Source: Nocardia nova NBRC 15556 (GTDB lineage: Bacteria; Actinomycetota; Actinomycetes; Mycobacteriales; Mycobacteriaceae). Taken from it: a stretch of 64,000 bases of DNA. Below the pieces are notes generated by a model. That model saw nothing but the letters and a program-made list of their open reading frames with translations. It was not told the DNA's origin and made no database searches. Of this stretch, positions 8,577-17,747 are shown one piece after another. Made by a program: the position numbers and the translations under genes. Every line of letters starts with the position of its first letter. Position 1 is the first letter of the stretch. The stretch lies in NCBI RefSeq assembly GCF_001613005.1, contig NZ_BDBN01000001.1, positions 62,001-126,000 of the forward strand. Reading direction: 5' to 3'.

Positions 8577-9245
8577 ATGCGGTCGGACTATCACGCGAAT
8601 CTGCGGCAGCTCGCCGAGTTGTTGCATGCGATGTGTGAACAGGACCGGACGGCCATTTCGGCGGCCACCTACGCGGTGGTGAACGCCGATATCGAACAGG
8701 CCGAGGCCGCGCTGGACGTCGTCGGCCGGGTCGAGGAGATGGCGCAGCAGACCGAACAGGAAGCGCTGCGCCTGCTGGCCTTGCAGGCCCCGGTCGCCAG
8801 CGAGTTGCGGCGGGTGGTGACCGCTATCCAGCTCACCGGTCATCTTCAGCGCATGGGCGCGCTGGCCGGGCATATCGCCACCAGCGCGCGCCGGCGCCAT
8901 CCCGAGCACGTCGTTCCCGAACCGGTGCGGCCGTTGGTCGAGCGCCTCGGCTCCACCGCCTGTGCCATCGCCACGAGCGCCGCGGCGGTGCTCGAAACCG
9001 GCGATCCCTACGACGCGGCCGGTCTCGACGCCCAGGACGACGCGCTGGACCATCTGCACGAGCAACTGCTGGCCGCGGTGCTGGACCACGACTGGGCGCA
9101 CGGCATCACGGCCGCGGTCGATCTCACGCTGCTGGGACGGTATTACGAGCGCTTCGCCGACAATGCCGTGGAAGTGGGACGCCGCACCATCTTCCTCACC
9201 ACCGGGGAAACCGCCGAGAACTGGGCGCCGGACGACGACGAGTGA
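8577..9245 (+). CDS. phoU: PhoU family phosphate-signalling protein
   Basis: A 222-residue all-helical protein with two PhoU repeats, each with an E/D-rich metal patch: QAEAALDVVGRVEEMAQQTEQEA in the first half and YERFADNAVEVGRRTIFLTTG at the end. The RYYERFADNAVEVGRR ending is near-diagnostic for PhoU. PhoU restrains PhoR-type kinases and the Pst transporter. No pst or pho genes lie nearby, so this is a stand-alone copy. The start at 8577 is chosen because the upstream extension has no family character. Confidence 0.85.
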   Translation: MRSDYHANLRQLAELLHAMCEQDRTAISAATYAVVNADIEQAEAALDVVGRVEEMAQQTEQEALRLLALQAPVASELRRVVTAIQLTGHLQRMGALAGHIATSARRRHPEHVVPEPVRPLVERLGSTACAIATSAAAVLETGDPYDAAGLDAQDDALDHLHEQLLAAVLDHDWAHGITAAVDLTLLGRYYERFADNAVEVGRRTIFLTTGETAENWAPDDDE

Positions 9246-9264
9246 TCCGGCCGGCCCGCAGATC

Positions 9265-10194
9265 TCATGGGGCGGAATTGAATTCGGCCAGCACCGTGCC
9301 GTGCCGGACGACACCGGAGAGGCCGGGGAGCTCCGCCGGCGCCGACCAGGTGCGAAATCCGTCGTAGCTGTCGCTGTAGAGATAGCGGTCCTCGGTGTAG
9401 GCGTCGAGATAGATGCGATGCCCGCCGTCGGGCAGCGGCACCACCGACGGGCCTTCCCGCGGGCCGCCCCATCCGGCCCAATCACCTTTGGCTACAAAGG
9501 AATACGGGCCCAAGGGGTTGTCCGCGACCGCCAGTTCGACGAGTTTGGTGTCCTCGTTCTTCACGAACGCGTACACCCGCCCGTTCCACCGCACCAGCTG
9601 CGTGTCGATGTAGCCCAGCGAACCCGGACCGCTCGGGCCGACGCCGAGCAGCGGTATCGGCGGCGCCCAGGCGGAAAGTCCCGCGCCCGCCGGTATCAGC
9701 AGGTGCGGGGTGAAGCCGTGCCCCCAGGTCAGCGACACGATGATGCCGACTCGGCCCGCCGCATCGGCATACCACTCCGGGGCCCACGCCCCTTCCAGGC
9801 GGCCCGGCACCAGCATCGGGACCGAGGCCAGCTCCGTCCACGCGATCCGGTCGCGGCTGCGCGCCAGGCCGATCGAGGTCGCATCGGGGGCTTCGGTGTA
9901 GGTGAGGTAGTACCAGCCGTCGGTATGCAGCAGCACGCTCGGATCGCGAGCCAATCCGGTGCGCGGTGTGAACGCGCGTTCGGCGACCGGCGTGAACACC
10001 GTCGCATCCGCCGACTCGTATACGGCCACGGTGGTGTCACTGTCGGAGCGAAACGCCGTCATGGTGTACCGCGTGGGCACCCGCTGGGGATCGGCGCCGA
10101 TCCCCGGTAGCGCCGACTGCGCTCGTGCCCTCCCCGGCGCCAGCAGGGGCAGTCCGGCCAGCAACGCGAGTGCGGCTCTGCGTCCCATCGCCAT
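9265..10194 (-). CDS. Secreted glycoside hydrolase family 43-like beta-propeller protein
   Basis: A 309-residue protein with a signal peptide (MAMGRRAALALLAGLPLLAP, cleavage near ARA-QS). The body has repeated propeller-blade phrases: LARDPSVLLHTDGWYYLTYTEA, RDRIAWTELASVP, GAWAPEWYADAAGRVGIIVS and GPREGPSVVPLPDGGHRIYLDAY. These match five-blade GH43/GH62-like enzymes, with the D in ARDPS as the usual catalytic base and E in GAWAPE or PREGPS as acid candidates. It probably acts on extracellular arabinan or arabinogalactan. Convergent with phoU. Confidence 0.65.
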   Translation of the reverse strand: MAMGRRAALALLAGLPLLAPGRARAQSALPGIGADPQRVPTRYTMTAFRSDSDTTVAVYESADATVFTPVAERAFTPRTGLARDPSVLLHTDGWYYLTYTEAPDATSIGLARSRDRIAWTELASVPMLVPGRLEGAWAPEWYADAAGRVGIIVSLTWGHGFTPHLLIPAGAGLSAWAPPIPLLGVGPSGPGSLGYIDTQLVRWNGRVYAFVKNEDTKLVELAVADNPLGPYSFVAKGDWAGWGGPREGPSVVPLPDGGHRIYLDAYTEDRYLYSDSYDGFRTWSAPAELPGLSGVVRHGTVLAEFNSAP

Positions 10195-10433
10195 GACCAG
10201 CGATTGTGCGGTTCGCGCGCGACGATTCGCCGCAGGCGCGCCGGAGCGGACTCGCCTCCGGCGTGGCGTGGCCCCAGCCCGCCGCCGACTGTAGTGGAAT
10301 CGATGCGCAGCCCCGCGGTTCAGCCCGAACGTGAAGTGATCTTGCTCGACACCACCGGCACCGACCTCCCGGCCGACGCGGCGAAGCCCGCGGCCGGACC
10401 GAAGGTGGTCAGACCAAGAGGGAGAACTCACTC

Positions 10434-11117
10434 GTGCGAACAACTCTTGTGGCGCTCGTGCTGGCTCTGTTGACAGCGGGCGGCGTCGCGACGGCGGGTC
10501 CGGCACCCGCGCAATCCGATCCGATTCCGATGAACCCGCGCACCTCGTTCGCTGTGGCCGCACTGATCCCCGGAACCGGCGCGGGCACAGAGAATTTCGA
10601 CGAGATCCGGCCCGCCCTGTCGATCATCAAGCTGTATCTGGTCGACTACGTGCTGCGCCACGGTGACGGTTCCGGCTCGGATCGGCGGGCGGCGCAGCGC
10701 GCGATCCAGCTCTCCGAGAGTGCCGCCGCCAGTGAGCTGGATACCAAGTACCCCCACGCCATCGACGCCACCGCCGCGGAGTTCGGATCGGCCGACACCA
10801 GACGCGGTTCGTTCTGGGGCGACTCCTACACCAGCGCCCGGGACGTAGCCGAATTCCTCGCCGCCAAGCAACGCACCGATCCCGGTTCGCCCATGCTGCG
10901 GTGGATGGCCACCGCGAGCCCGATCGCCGCCGACGGTACTGCGCAGAACTGGGGCACCGCGCATCTTCCCGCGATCATCGGCACGAAATGGGGATGGTCG
11001 GACGACGGCACCGAGGTCGCCTCGGCCTCCTTCGGTCCCGGCTTCGCGATCGCCGCCTTCACCCACGGCGATGCGAACGACGAGAACGCCGACCTCGCGG
11101 TATTCACGGGGAAATAA
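10434..11117 (+). CDS. Secreted serine beta-lactamase/PBP-fold protein (LppW-like)
   Basis: A 227-residue secreted protein starting at GTG with GGGAG upstream. After the signal peptide, three motifs sit in the order of a penicillin-recognizing fold: S63-I-I-K66, S94-E-S96 and K185-W-G187. These correspond to SxxK, SxN and KTG. The overall length and the helix ALSIIKLYLVDYVLR recall mycobacterial LppW-type proteins. SES and KWG are off-consensus, so true beta-lactamase activity is doubtful. A cell-wall-related or non-catalytic role is possible. Confidence 0.5.
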   Translation: MRTTLVALVLALLTAGGVATAGPAPAQSDPIPMNPRTSFAVAALIPGTGAGTENFDEIRPALSIIKLYLVDYVLRHGDGSGSDRRAAQRAIQLSESAAASELDTKYPHAIDATAAEFGSADTRRGSFWGDSYTSARDVAEFLAAKQRTDPGSPMLRWMATASPIAADGTAQNWGTAHLPAIIGTKWGWSDDGTEVASASFGPGFAIAAFTHGDANDENADLAVFTGK

Positions 11118-11291
11118 CGGCGCTGCGGCTGCCGGTCGGCGCGGCGTCGCGCACAGCGGTTGGAGATATTTCGTGTGCGGAGATCGCGGACCGGTTACCG
11201 TGACACCCGGAGATCCTCCGTTTGGTTCTGCCGCTGCGGGGGAAGGTATTTCGGAGAATCCCGCGTTCGAGCGGGCGGGGAGGGCGATTCG

Positions 11292-11825
11292 ATGGACGCG
11301 GTAGGGGACACGGTGCCCGTCGGTTCGATTCCGATCGGTGCCGTGGTTCGGGATGTCGTCGCGGAGGTAGCTCCCGACGAGCTGCCGGTGGTGGATCGAC
11401 TGCGGCAATTGGGCGACGACCGCGCGGCGCGTCTGCTCGCGCGCCGCAGAAGTGGTGGTGATCTGCTCGGTTTCGGCATCGACGAGGTCGCTGTGCTGGC
11501 GAGCCCGGTGCTGTGGATCGTGCTCACCAAGGCGGCGGAGCAGTTCACGGAGGGGGCGATCAGCAGCGGTGGCCAGGCGGCGCGGCGCTGGTTGCGCAAG
11601 CGGCTCGGCCGCGCGAAGGCCGTGACGGTATTGCCTCCGCTCGAGCCCGAACAGATCGCGGAGGTGCGGGCGCGGGTACTGGATTCCGCACTGCGCAGTG
11701 GCATGGACGCCGATCGGGCTCGGCTGCTGGCCGATTCGGTGGCCGGCCGTCTGGTCGTCGACGCGGTGCCCGAGCTCGCCGAGCCCTCGGCCGAACCCGA
11801 CCGCGATTCGAGCACACCGAGCTGA
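11292..11825 (+). CDS. Hypothetical protein, probable partner of the M48 protease
   Basis: A 177-residue protein of no recognised family. GGGAGGG lies upstream of the ATG. A hydrophobic stretch near the middle (VAVLASPVLWIVLTKAAEQF) could be a membrane or buried helix. It is followed by a basic patch (RRWLRKRLGRAK) and a Glu/Ala-rich C-terminus. The stop is 2 bases before the GTG of the M48 gene, so the two are translationally coupled and probably work together. Confidence 0.55.
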   Translation: MDAVGDTVPVGSIPIGAVVRDVVAEVAPDELPVVDRLRQLGDDRAARLLARRRSGGDLLGFGIDEVAVLASPVLWIVLTKAAEQFTEGAISSGGQAARRWLRKRLGRAKAVTVLPPLEPEQIAEVRARVLDSALRSGMDADRARLLADSVAGRLVVDAVPELAEPSAEPDRDSSTPS

Positions 11826-11827
11826 CC

Positions 11828-14665
11828 GTGCGTGCCGAGGAGGGGGAGGCCGCCGCGGGTCCGGACGCGGTACCTATAGACACCGGATTCTTCGCCGCAG
11901 GCACCGCGGTCCGGTTCGCGTTGCTGCTCGCCTTCGTCACGGTCGACAGCCTGACTCTGCTGTCGACCACCCTGGTGCAGTTACGCGAGGGCGACGAGTG
12001 GTACACCTGGTTCCAGTTGTGCCGTCTCGCAGTGGGATACGATCCGACCGAGCCGTATATACCCGCAGCGATGATGACGCGTGCGGCATTCGTCGCCTCG
12101 TGCGACGCGGCTCACGGGGTGCGTTCCCACAGCGATCCGGCGACGGTGATATCGGCCCTCGCGGTGGTGTTCGCTCTCGCCGCGGCGCTGTTCGTGCTGG
12201 GCCCGATGTGGCGGCGCCGACGTGGCCGGTTGCTGCCGGTGGATCCCGAGTCGTCCGACGAACTGGCGCGGCAATTGCGAGATCTCGTGCAGCGGGCCGA
12301 CTTACGCAGGACACCGGCGTTCGCCATCGATCCGAGGGCGGATTCCGTCGGTGCGGTCGTCTTCGGCCGGATGGGCCGCTACACCGTATGCCTGGACGCC
12401 GGCCTGGTCGCACGGGGCAGCGCCGAGCCCGCCGTGCTGCGCGACGTGGTACTGCACGAACTGGCGCACATCCGCAATCGCGACGTGGACATCACCTACG
12501 CCACGGTCGCGCTGTGGCGGGCATTCCTGATCTGCGCGCTGCTGCCCAACATTGTCGGGCAGGCCGTATCACTGTTCCAGCATCCCGATATCTGGCGTAG
12601 TCAATGGGAATTGGGGTTGCGTGGCCTGATCCGGGTCGTGGTCCTCATCGCGTTGACTTATCTCGTCCGGGCGGACATCTTGCGTACCCGCGAGGTCTAT
12701 GCCGATATCGACGCCGCGCGCCTCGCCGGGGATACCGCCTTCACATGGCGGGATCGACCCGGCGCGCGTCGTCCGAAACTCCCTGCCCGGCATCGCCTTC
12801 TGGGGCTGATGCGCACGCACCCCGACTGGTCCGACCGCAGTCGATGGCGAAACGACCCGGGAATACTGTTCGGCGCGACCGCACTCCCGATGTTCCTCAC
12901 CGGAGTCACCGCGCAGGTGGCGAATGTTCAGGCGACCATCTGGTCGAGTCCCGGCACTACGGCCGAGGTGGCGACCTGGACGACCGCCGTACTCGTCGTC
13001 GGCATCGCGGGTTACATCCTCTGGCGCGCGGTCGGTTACGCGGTTCTCATCGATCGGCCGGTGCCCTCGGGATGGATTGCGGGCGTCTGGCTCGGCGCGG
13101 GCCTGGCGGTCGGCGAACTGCTGTCCTTCCGCACTGCCGGTGTGAGACTCTTGCCCCCCGACCCCGAGATTCTGATCGTCCTGCTGATCAGTGCTCCGGT
13201 ATTCACGAGCTGGGTCACCCAGTGCGCCGAAATCTGGATTCGGGGTAGTCGTGGCCGATCGCTGCGCCTGGTGCGGATACTGGGACTCGCCGCGGCCCTG
13301 ATCGTGTTCGGCACGTGGTACGGCTACTGGATGAACGGGCTTTTCCTCTTGCAGAGGGGGGCGCTGCGGTCGCCCGATTTGTCCTTGCCGGGAACCCCGG
13401 GATGGTTCTGGGTCGTCGCCGACCTCGGCAACAGACCGCTGGTACTCGTGGGCGCTTCCGTTCTGTGGTTGTTCCCGCTGCTCGCCGTGGTGCGGCGATG
13501 GAACACATTCCCGCCCGCATGGGTGCGACGCGCCCGCACCGACGCATCGGACGCGGGAGCGGTGGTGCATCGGGCCGTGCCGGTGCGGCACGCCGCCGCG
13601 GGTGCGGTCGTCGGCGGTGGACTGTGCTGGTTGACCGTTGTGGTGATCATGGCGCGACTGCATCCCGACCAGCCGCCCTTCGGGCAGCTACCCGACGAGT
13701 GGGTGTTCCGCTATCCGATGTGGCTGAGCGCGGGTCTCGGCTGTGTGCTCATGCTGACGGCGATCGGAGTGTCGGCGACCGCGGCGCGATTCCGGCTGCT
13801 CATGGGGCTCGCCGCCGCCGGCGGCGCCGGATTGGTCGGTCTGGCCGGCTTGTTCGTCCTCGCGGCGACCGACGGATGTATCGCACCCATGCGGGTCATG
13901 GCCCACACCTGCCGCTGGCGACCGGGCCCGGCCTGGATGGTCGTCACGTTGCAGGTGCCGTTCGTCCTCGGTCTCGCGATCTACCTCGCGGCGGTGGCCG
14001 CGCTGCTGGGTGCGGCCGTCGCCGTGGCCGGCCGTCGGCTCGCCGGCCGAGCGCGGGCCACGGCACCGCGATTCGACATGGAGCCCGAGCTGCCGCGATC
14101 GGCGGTTGTGCGTGGTGTCGTCGTGGTGCTCGCGGCCGGAGCGGTGATCGCTCTGGTTGCGAATACCGCGATTTCCTTCTACGACCGTGGACATGTCGAG
14201 GGGGCCGCCGTCGGAACACTCGGGCGGGAACCACAGCCCACCCCCGAGGCGCGGGCGCGCCGGATAGATGCCTGGCTTCGGGTCGGTGGTGCGGCCGAAG
14301 CCAACAGGCTCCACGACGACAACGAACGGTTACGAGCGGCTACTGCGGCCGCCGTGCGCGCTGCCGAGGGACAGCCGACGGTCGCCGTCGATCCGGAGAT
14401 ATTCGCGCCGTTGTGTGCCGCGATCGCCGCCGACGCCGACCGTGCGGCCGCGTTCGTTCCGATTCCGGACGACCTGGCCCAGGCCGACTGGGCGACATGG
14501 CTCGCCGTGGTGAAACGCGCCGGTGACGACTGCCGGCGCAGTTTCGACGACAAGAACGACGCCCTGTTCGACCGATCGATGACCGAGTACGTCGCGGCCG
14601 ACGCCGCGTACGCGACGCTCTTGCGCCACTTCGACGAGATCCGCGACGCCGCGGCGGGGGGCTGA
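11828..14665 (+). CDS. Large polytopic M48-type membrane metalloprotease
   Basis: A 945-residue protein. The zinc motif HELAH is at residues 210-214 in VVLHELAHIRNRDVD, and the downstream REVYADIDAARLAG supplies a plausible third ligand Glu, as in HtpX/Ste24-like M48 peptidases. The catalytic domain (about 120-300) lies between TM2 and TM3 and is followed by an unusually long array of membrane helices (about 330-850). A soluble, Glu/Arg-rich C-terminus follows. Ordinary HtpX is about 290 residues, so most of this protein is extra membrane scaffold. Start GTG 11828 directly follows the upstream stop. Confidence 0.7.
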   Translation: MRAEEGEAAAGPDAVPIDTGFFAAGTAVRFALLLAFVTVDSLTLLSTTLVQLREGDEWYTWFQLCRLAVGYDPTEPYIPAAMMTRAAFVASCDAAHGVRSHSDPATVISALAVVFALAAALFVLGPMWRRRRGRLLPVDPESSDELARQLRDLVQRADLRRTPAFAIDPRADSVGAVVFGRMGRYTVCLDAGLVARGSAEPAVLRDVVLHELAHIRNRDVDITYATVALWRAFLICALLPNIVGQAVSLFQHPDIWRSQWELGLRGLIRVVVLIALTYLVRADILRTREVYADIDAARLAGDTAFTWRDRPGARRPKLPARHRLLGLMRTHPDWSDRSRWRNDPGILFGATALPMFLTGVTAQVANVQATIWSSPGTTAEVATWTTAVLVVGIAGYILWRAVGYAVLIDRPVPSGWIAGVWLGAGLAVGELLSFRTAGVRLLPPDPEILIVLLISAPVFTSWVTQCAEIWIRGSRGRSLRLVRILGLAAALIVFGTWYGYWMNGLFLLQRGALRSPDLSLPGTPGWFWVVADLGNRPLVLVGASVLWLFPLLAVVRRWNTFPPAWVRRARTDASDAGAVVHRAVPVRHAAAGAVVGGGLCWLTVVVIMARLHPDQPPFGQLPDEWVFRYPMWLSAGLGCVLMLTAIGVSATAARFRLLMGLAAAGGAGLVGLAGLFVLAATDGCIAPMRVMAHTCRWRPGPAWMVVTLQVPFVLGLAIYLAAVAALLGAAVAVAGRRLAGRARATAPRFDMEPELPRSAVVRGVVVVLAAGAVIALVANTAISFYDRGHVEGAAVGTLGREPQPTPEARARRIDAWLRVGGAAEANRLHDDNERLRAATAAAVRAAEGQPTVAVDPEIFAPLCAAIAADADRAAAFVPIPDDLAQADWATWLAVVKRAGDDCRRSFDDKNDALFDRSMTEYVAADAAYATLLRHFDEIRDAAAGG

Positions 14666-14684
14666 CCGGGGCATGCGAGACCGC

Positions 14685-15527
14685 TCACCCGATTGTCGGC
14701 AGGGTGAACGCGGCGGTGCGGACCACGTCGCCGTGCTCGAAATCGAGGAACAGCCGGTAGGTTCCGGGGCCGGGGACGGCGGTGTGGAAGGTGACGTCCG
14801 GGCCCGGGGCGGTGACGCCGTCGCCGGGTTCGCCGTTCGGGTGGACGTGCACATAGGCCAGATCGCCCGCCCGCAGGATCACCAGATGGCCGTAGGCCGC
14901 CAGATACGGCTGTAGGTCGGTGACCGGCTCGCCGTTCTTCCGCACGGTCAGGGTGAGCAGGCGGCCCTCGCCGGGCACCAGATCGCCATCGAGAGTCACC
15001 TCGTAGCCGTCGACTTTCGCGGTCCGTTCGGCCGCGGGTGTCGGGCGAGGTTCGTACGCCCCGGTGACGGCCAGATCCGCGCCCAGGGTGATGGTCTTGC
15101 CGAGTGCGCGCGGGGCGATGTCGGTGAAGACTCGATACGCGCCCGCCGCCGGCAGGTTCAGCCGCACCGTCCAGATGCCGTCGGCGGTGAGTTCGGGATG
15201 CACGTGCCAGAACCCGGTCAGCTCCCGCTGCACCACGATCAGATGCAGCTCCCGATCGTGGATCGCGGTGTACTCGGTGACCGGTGTGCCGTCCGGCCCC
15301 AGGATCCGGAACCGGAAGTCGACCTCACCCGGTGCGAGGATCGGCTCGGCGAGCGCCAAAGTGTAACCGTCCTGGGTGATCTGGAGTCCGCCCGGCAGCC
15401 CACCACCGTGCGCGGCGTGTTCGGCGTGCCCGCCGTGGCCTTCGTGCCCGGCATGCTGCTCGCGCGGGCCGTGGGCCCCGTGATTGGCCTGTGCCCCATG
15501 GTGTTCGAGGTGAGCGTGTGTGGTCAT
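14685..15527 (-). CDS. His-rich metal-binding protein, probably copper-responsive
   Basis: A 280-residue protein. The first 45 residues are packed with His (HLEHHGAQANHGAHG, HAGHEGHGGHAEHAAHGG), a metal buffer. Two beta-sandwich halves follow with matching phrases: ELHLIVVQRELTGFWHVHPEL and HLVILRAGDLAYVHVHPNGE. Such proteins sit beside copper P-type ATPases in actinobacteria. A near-perfect CsoR-like palindrome lies 46 bases upstream of its start. No signal peptide is obvious, so the location is uncertain. Confidence 0.7.
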   Translation of the reverse strand: MTTHAHLEHHGAQANHGAHGPREQHAGHEGHGGHAEHAAHGGGLPGGLQITQDGYTLALAEPILAPGEVDFRFRILGPDGTPVTEYTAIHDRELHLIVVQRELTGFWHVHPELTADGIWTVRLNLPAAGAYRVFTDIAPRALGKTITLGADLAVTGAYEPRPTPAAERTAKVDGYEVTLDGDLVPGEGRLLTLTVRKNGEPVTDLQPYLAAYGHLVILRAGDLAYVHVHPNGEPGDGVTAPGPDVTFHTAVPGPGTYRLFLDFEHGDVVRTAAFTLPTIG

Positions 15528-15572
15528 CGTCCCGGCCTTTCGATTTGTTCTCGTCCGACATCGGAAACGTTA

Positions 15573-15589
15573 ATACCCCCGGGGGGTAT
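15573..15589. promoter_or_regulatory. CsoR-like copper operator
   Basis: ATACCCCC-G-GGGGGTAT is a perfect 8+1+8 palindrome, 46 bases upstream of the His-rich gene start at 15527. It matches the GTATACCCC-type G/C-block palindromes bound by CsoR copper sensors. No csoR gene is in the window, so regulation would be in trans. Confidence 0.7.
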
Positions 15590-15638
15590 GTGCAACCGAC
15601 GACAAGTGAGACGAAGAAGACGACCGGATTCGAAACGC

Positions 15639-15670
15639 GACCGGCCGGCCCGGAATCGGGCCGGCCGGTC
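15639..15670 (-). terminator. Strong hairpin after the ferritin-like gene
   Basis: Perfect 14-bp arms (15639-15652 and 15657-15670) around the loop GAAT. It begins 50 bases past the minus-strand stop at 15721 and lies upstream of the copper operator, separating the two minus-strand transcripts. Confidence 0.7.
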
Positions 15671-15720
15671 GGTCGGAAAAGCTCTGAACGAAGTACCGAG
15701 CTCCTTCGGGGGAGTGCCCG

Positions 15721-16683
15721 TCAGCTCAGCCCGGTCACTTCCTGGGCGATCGCGGCGAGCCGCGTCTGAGCGGCCGAGACGACGCCGTGGCGGTTCTTGT
15801 GGGCTTCCTCGTAGGCGACGATCGCGCGGATGTCGGCCGGCTCGGTGAGCTCCTTCACCGCGGCGACGGCTTGGGACACGTTCAACTCGTCGTAGTCGCC
15901 GACCGGGAGCTCGCTAGGTTCGAGAACACCCGTGGTGGCGCGGATCGAATGCAGCGCATCGGCGGCCGCACCGGCGCCTTCGTGGCGCGTGACCTGCTCG
16001 GCGGTTTCGAGCGCGGCATCGCGCGAGGCCGACAGCGTCTTGACGGCGACATCACCGGCGTGGGCTCCCCGCGCGAGCAGCTCGCCGAGCGCCGGCGGGG
16101 TGGTGCGAACGGAGTCCAGCGCGCGATCCAGGCCGCGAGCCGACCACGTGACGGGCAGGTTGAACAGTTTCACCGCGGTCCCCGTCGCCGCCTGAAGAAC
16201 GGTGCGGCGCAACGCGGCCGGTCCGCCGAGGGCTTCCTCGGCCAGGACGGTGGTCAGCCATTCCACGGTGGCCGAATGCGCGGTGATCAGGCGGTCGGCC
16301 AACGTCACGACCTCGCGCTGCCCCGCGGCGGTCGCCAGGGCCTTGATGTAGCGGGCGCGGTCGAGCAGCTGGTGCTCCAGCGCCAGGTCGCCGAGCAGCG
16401 CCTCGTCGAACGGCTGAGCCTGTTCGGCCATCGCCTTGATGGCAGCGACCGCGCGGCCGAGGAACGGGCCGACCACCTCGGGCACACTGCCCAGATCGCG
16501 GATGGCCGCCTCGATGGCCTCGGCGCGGGCGCGGCCCTTGTCGGCGTTCTCGGAAAGTTCCCGGCGAACCGCCTCGGTCCGGGCCTGAGCGATCCGGGTC
16601 TCGGCCACCTGGATCTCGGTGTTGGTCAAGGTCAGCACAGCTCGCAGCTGGGCCAGCAGGGTGGAGGTATCGGGAGTGCTCAT
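15721..16683 (-). CDS. Ferritin-like domain protein
   Basis: A 320-residue, almost fully helical cytoplasmic protein. The first 160 residues form a four-helix-bundle pattern with carboxylates and His spaced as in ferritin-like/DUF892-type domains (ALLGDLALEHQLLDRARYIKAL, ADRLITAHSATVEWL). The rest is Ala/Glu-rich helix including TWSARGLDRALDSVRTTPPALG. Mycolate-containing actinobacteria carry long proteins of this kind annotated only as ferritin-like. Iron handling is an inference. Monocistronic with its own hairpin. Confidence 0.6.
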   Translation of the reverse strand: MSTPDTSTLLAQLRAVLTLTNTEIQVAETRIAQARTEAVRRELSENADKGRARAEAIEAAIRDLGSVPEVVGPFLGRAVAAIKAMAEQAQPFDEALLGDLALEHQLLDRARYIKALATAAGQREVVTLADRLITAHSATVEWLTTVLAEEALGGPAALRRTVLQAATGTAVKLFNLPVTWSARGLDRALDSVRTTPPALGELLARGAHAGDVAVKTLSASRDAALETAEQVTRHEGAGAAADALHSIRATTGVLEPSELPVGDYDELNVSQAVAAVKELTEPADIRAIVAYEEAHKNRHGVVSAAQTRLAAIAQEVTGLS

Positions 16684-16838
16684 GCGAATCTCGTCCTTCG
16701 GCGTATAGACGGCATCAGGTCGGGGCGCAACGTTGCACCATATCTGCGACTACCCGCGATAACCGACGATTAACATGTTCGGCGCTGACGCGATCGCCGC
16801 AGCGGGCAGTCGTGGATCGGCCGAGCGTCCTGATGCGG

Positions 16839-17747
16839 TCAACCGAGATAGGTCGATTCGAGCACGAGATCCTTGAGCACCTTCTGGTATTCGGCATGCG
16901 TCCGATGCTCTCGGGTTGTCCACCGGGTGCCCTCGTGGCGGCGCATGAACGCTCGATACTCCGGGGCGCCCGGGTATTTCACGTTGTCCGCCACCACGAC
17001 CGAGCCGGGACGCAACCACTCCTGATCCATGATCCGGCGGAGATCGGGAAGATATTCGTCCTTCTCGTGGTCGAGGAAGGCGAAATCCAATGTGCCGGGG
17101 GAGAACTGGTGCTCATTACCCAGCGTGCCGAGCGTCTTCCCGTCGTCGCCCAGGGTGCCGACGATGACGACGATCCGCTCGCCGACGCCCGCGTGGTCCC
17201 AGATCTGCCGCGCGACAGCGGCATTCGCCGCGTTGAACTCGATCGAGTACAGCACGGCATCGGCCGGCATGACCCGCGCGATGCGCAATGCGCTGTACCC
17301 GCAATAGGTTCCGAGCTCCAGCAGGCGCCGCGGCCGCGCGGCGGCGACGGCCCGGTCGAGGATCCGGCCCTTCTCGTCACCGATGTTGATCAGGTAACTC
17401 TTGGTATAGCAGAACTCGTCGATCGCCCGGATGACGTCGTCGATGTCGCCTTTTCGCGCATGCGCGCACACATAGTCCGCCAGCGCCTGTTCCCGGCCGT
17501 CGCCGACCTGCCAGGTGGCGCCCATATGCCGGAGGCCGAACAGAAACCGCACATACGACCATCGCAGGAACATCACCGGTTTGCCCACGCTCTCGTTGGC
17601 GGCGATCGCCAGGGCGACCGCCGCGACGGCGGCCAGGGCCAACCGCGGGAGACGGAGACCGAACACAGCCGGCCGGCGGGCGGCCAGCAGAATCGACGAA
17701 GCAACCGACACCGCGGCGGCCACGATCGCAGTGGAATGCTTGCTCAT
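16839..17747 (-). CDS. Catechol O-methyltransferase-like SAM enzyme with N-terminal membrane anchor
   Basis: A 302-residue protein. The first 50 residues hold two hydrophobic stretches, after which a class I methyltransferase domain shows SAM motif I as LLELGTYCGYSALRIA, the acidic ribose loop YSIEFN, and the COMT metal-site region FLDHEKDEYLPDL with VVVADN. These are the Mg2+/catechol residues of COMT. It transfers methyl from SAM to a catechol oxygen. The start ATG overlaps the stop of the NRPS gene (ATGA), so it is the last gene of the hydroxylase-NRPS-methyltransferase operon. Confidence 0.85.
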   Translation of the reverse strand: MSKHSTAIVAAAVSVASSILLAARRPAVFGLRLPRLALAAVAAVALAIAANESVGKPVMFLRWSYVRFLFGLRHMGATWQVGDGREQALADYVCAHARKGDIDDVIRAIDEFCYTKSYLINIGDEKGRILDRAVAAARPRRLLELGTYCGYSALRIARVMPADAVLYSIEFNAANAAVARQIWDHAGVGERIVVIVGTLGDDGKTLGTLGNEHQFSPGTLDFAFLDHEKDEYLPDLRRIMDQEWLRPGSVVVADNVKYPGAPEYRAFMRRHEGTRWTTREHRTHAEYQKVLKDLVLESTYLG

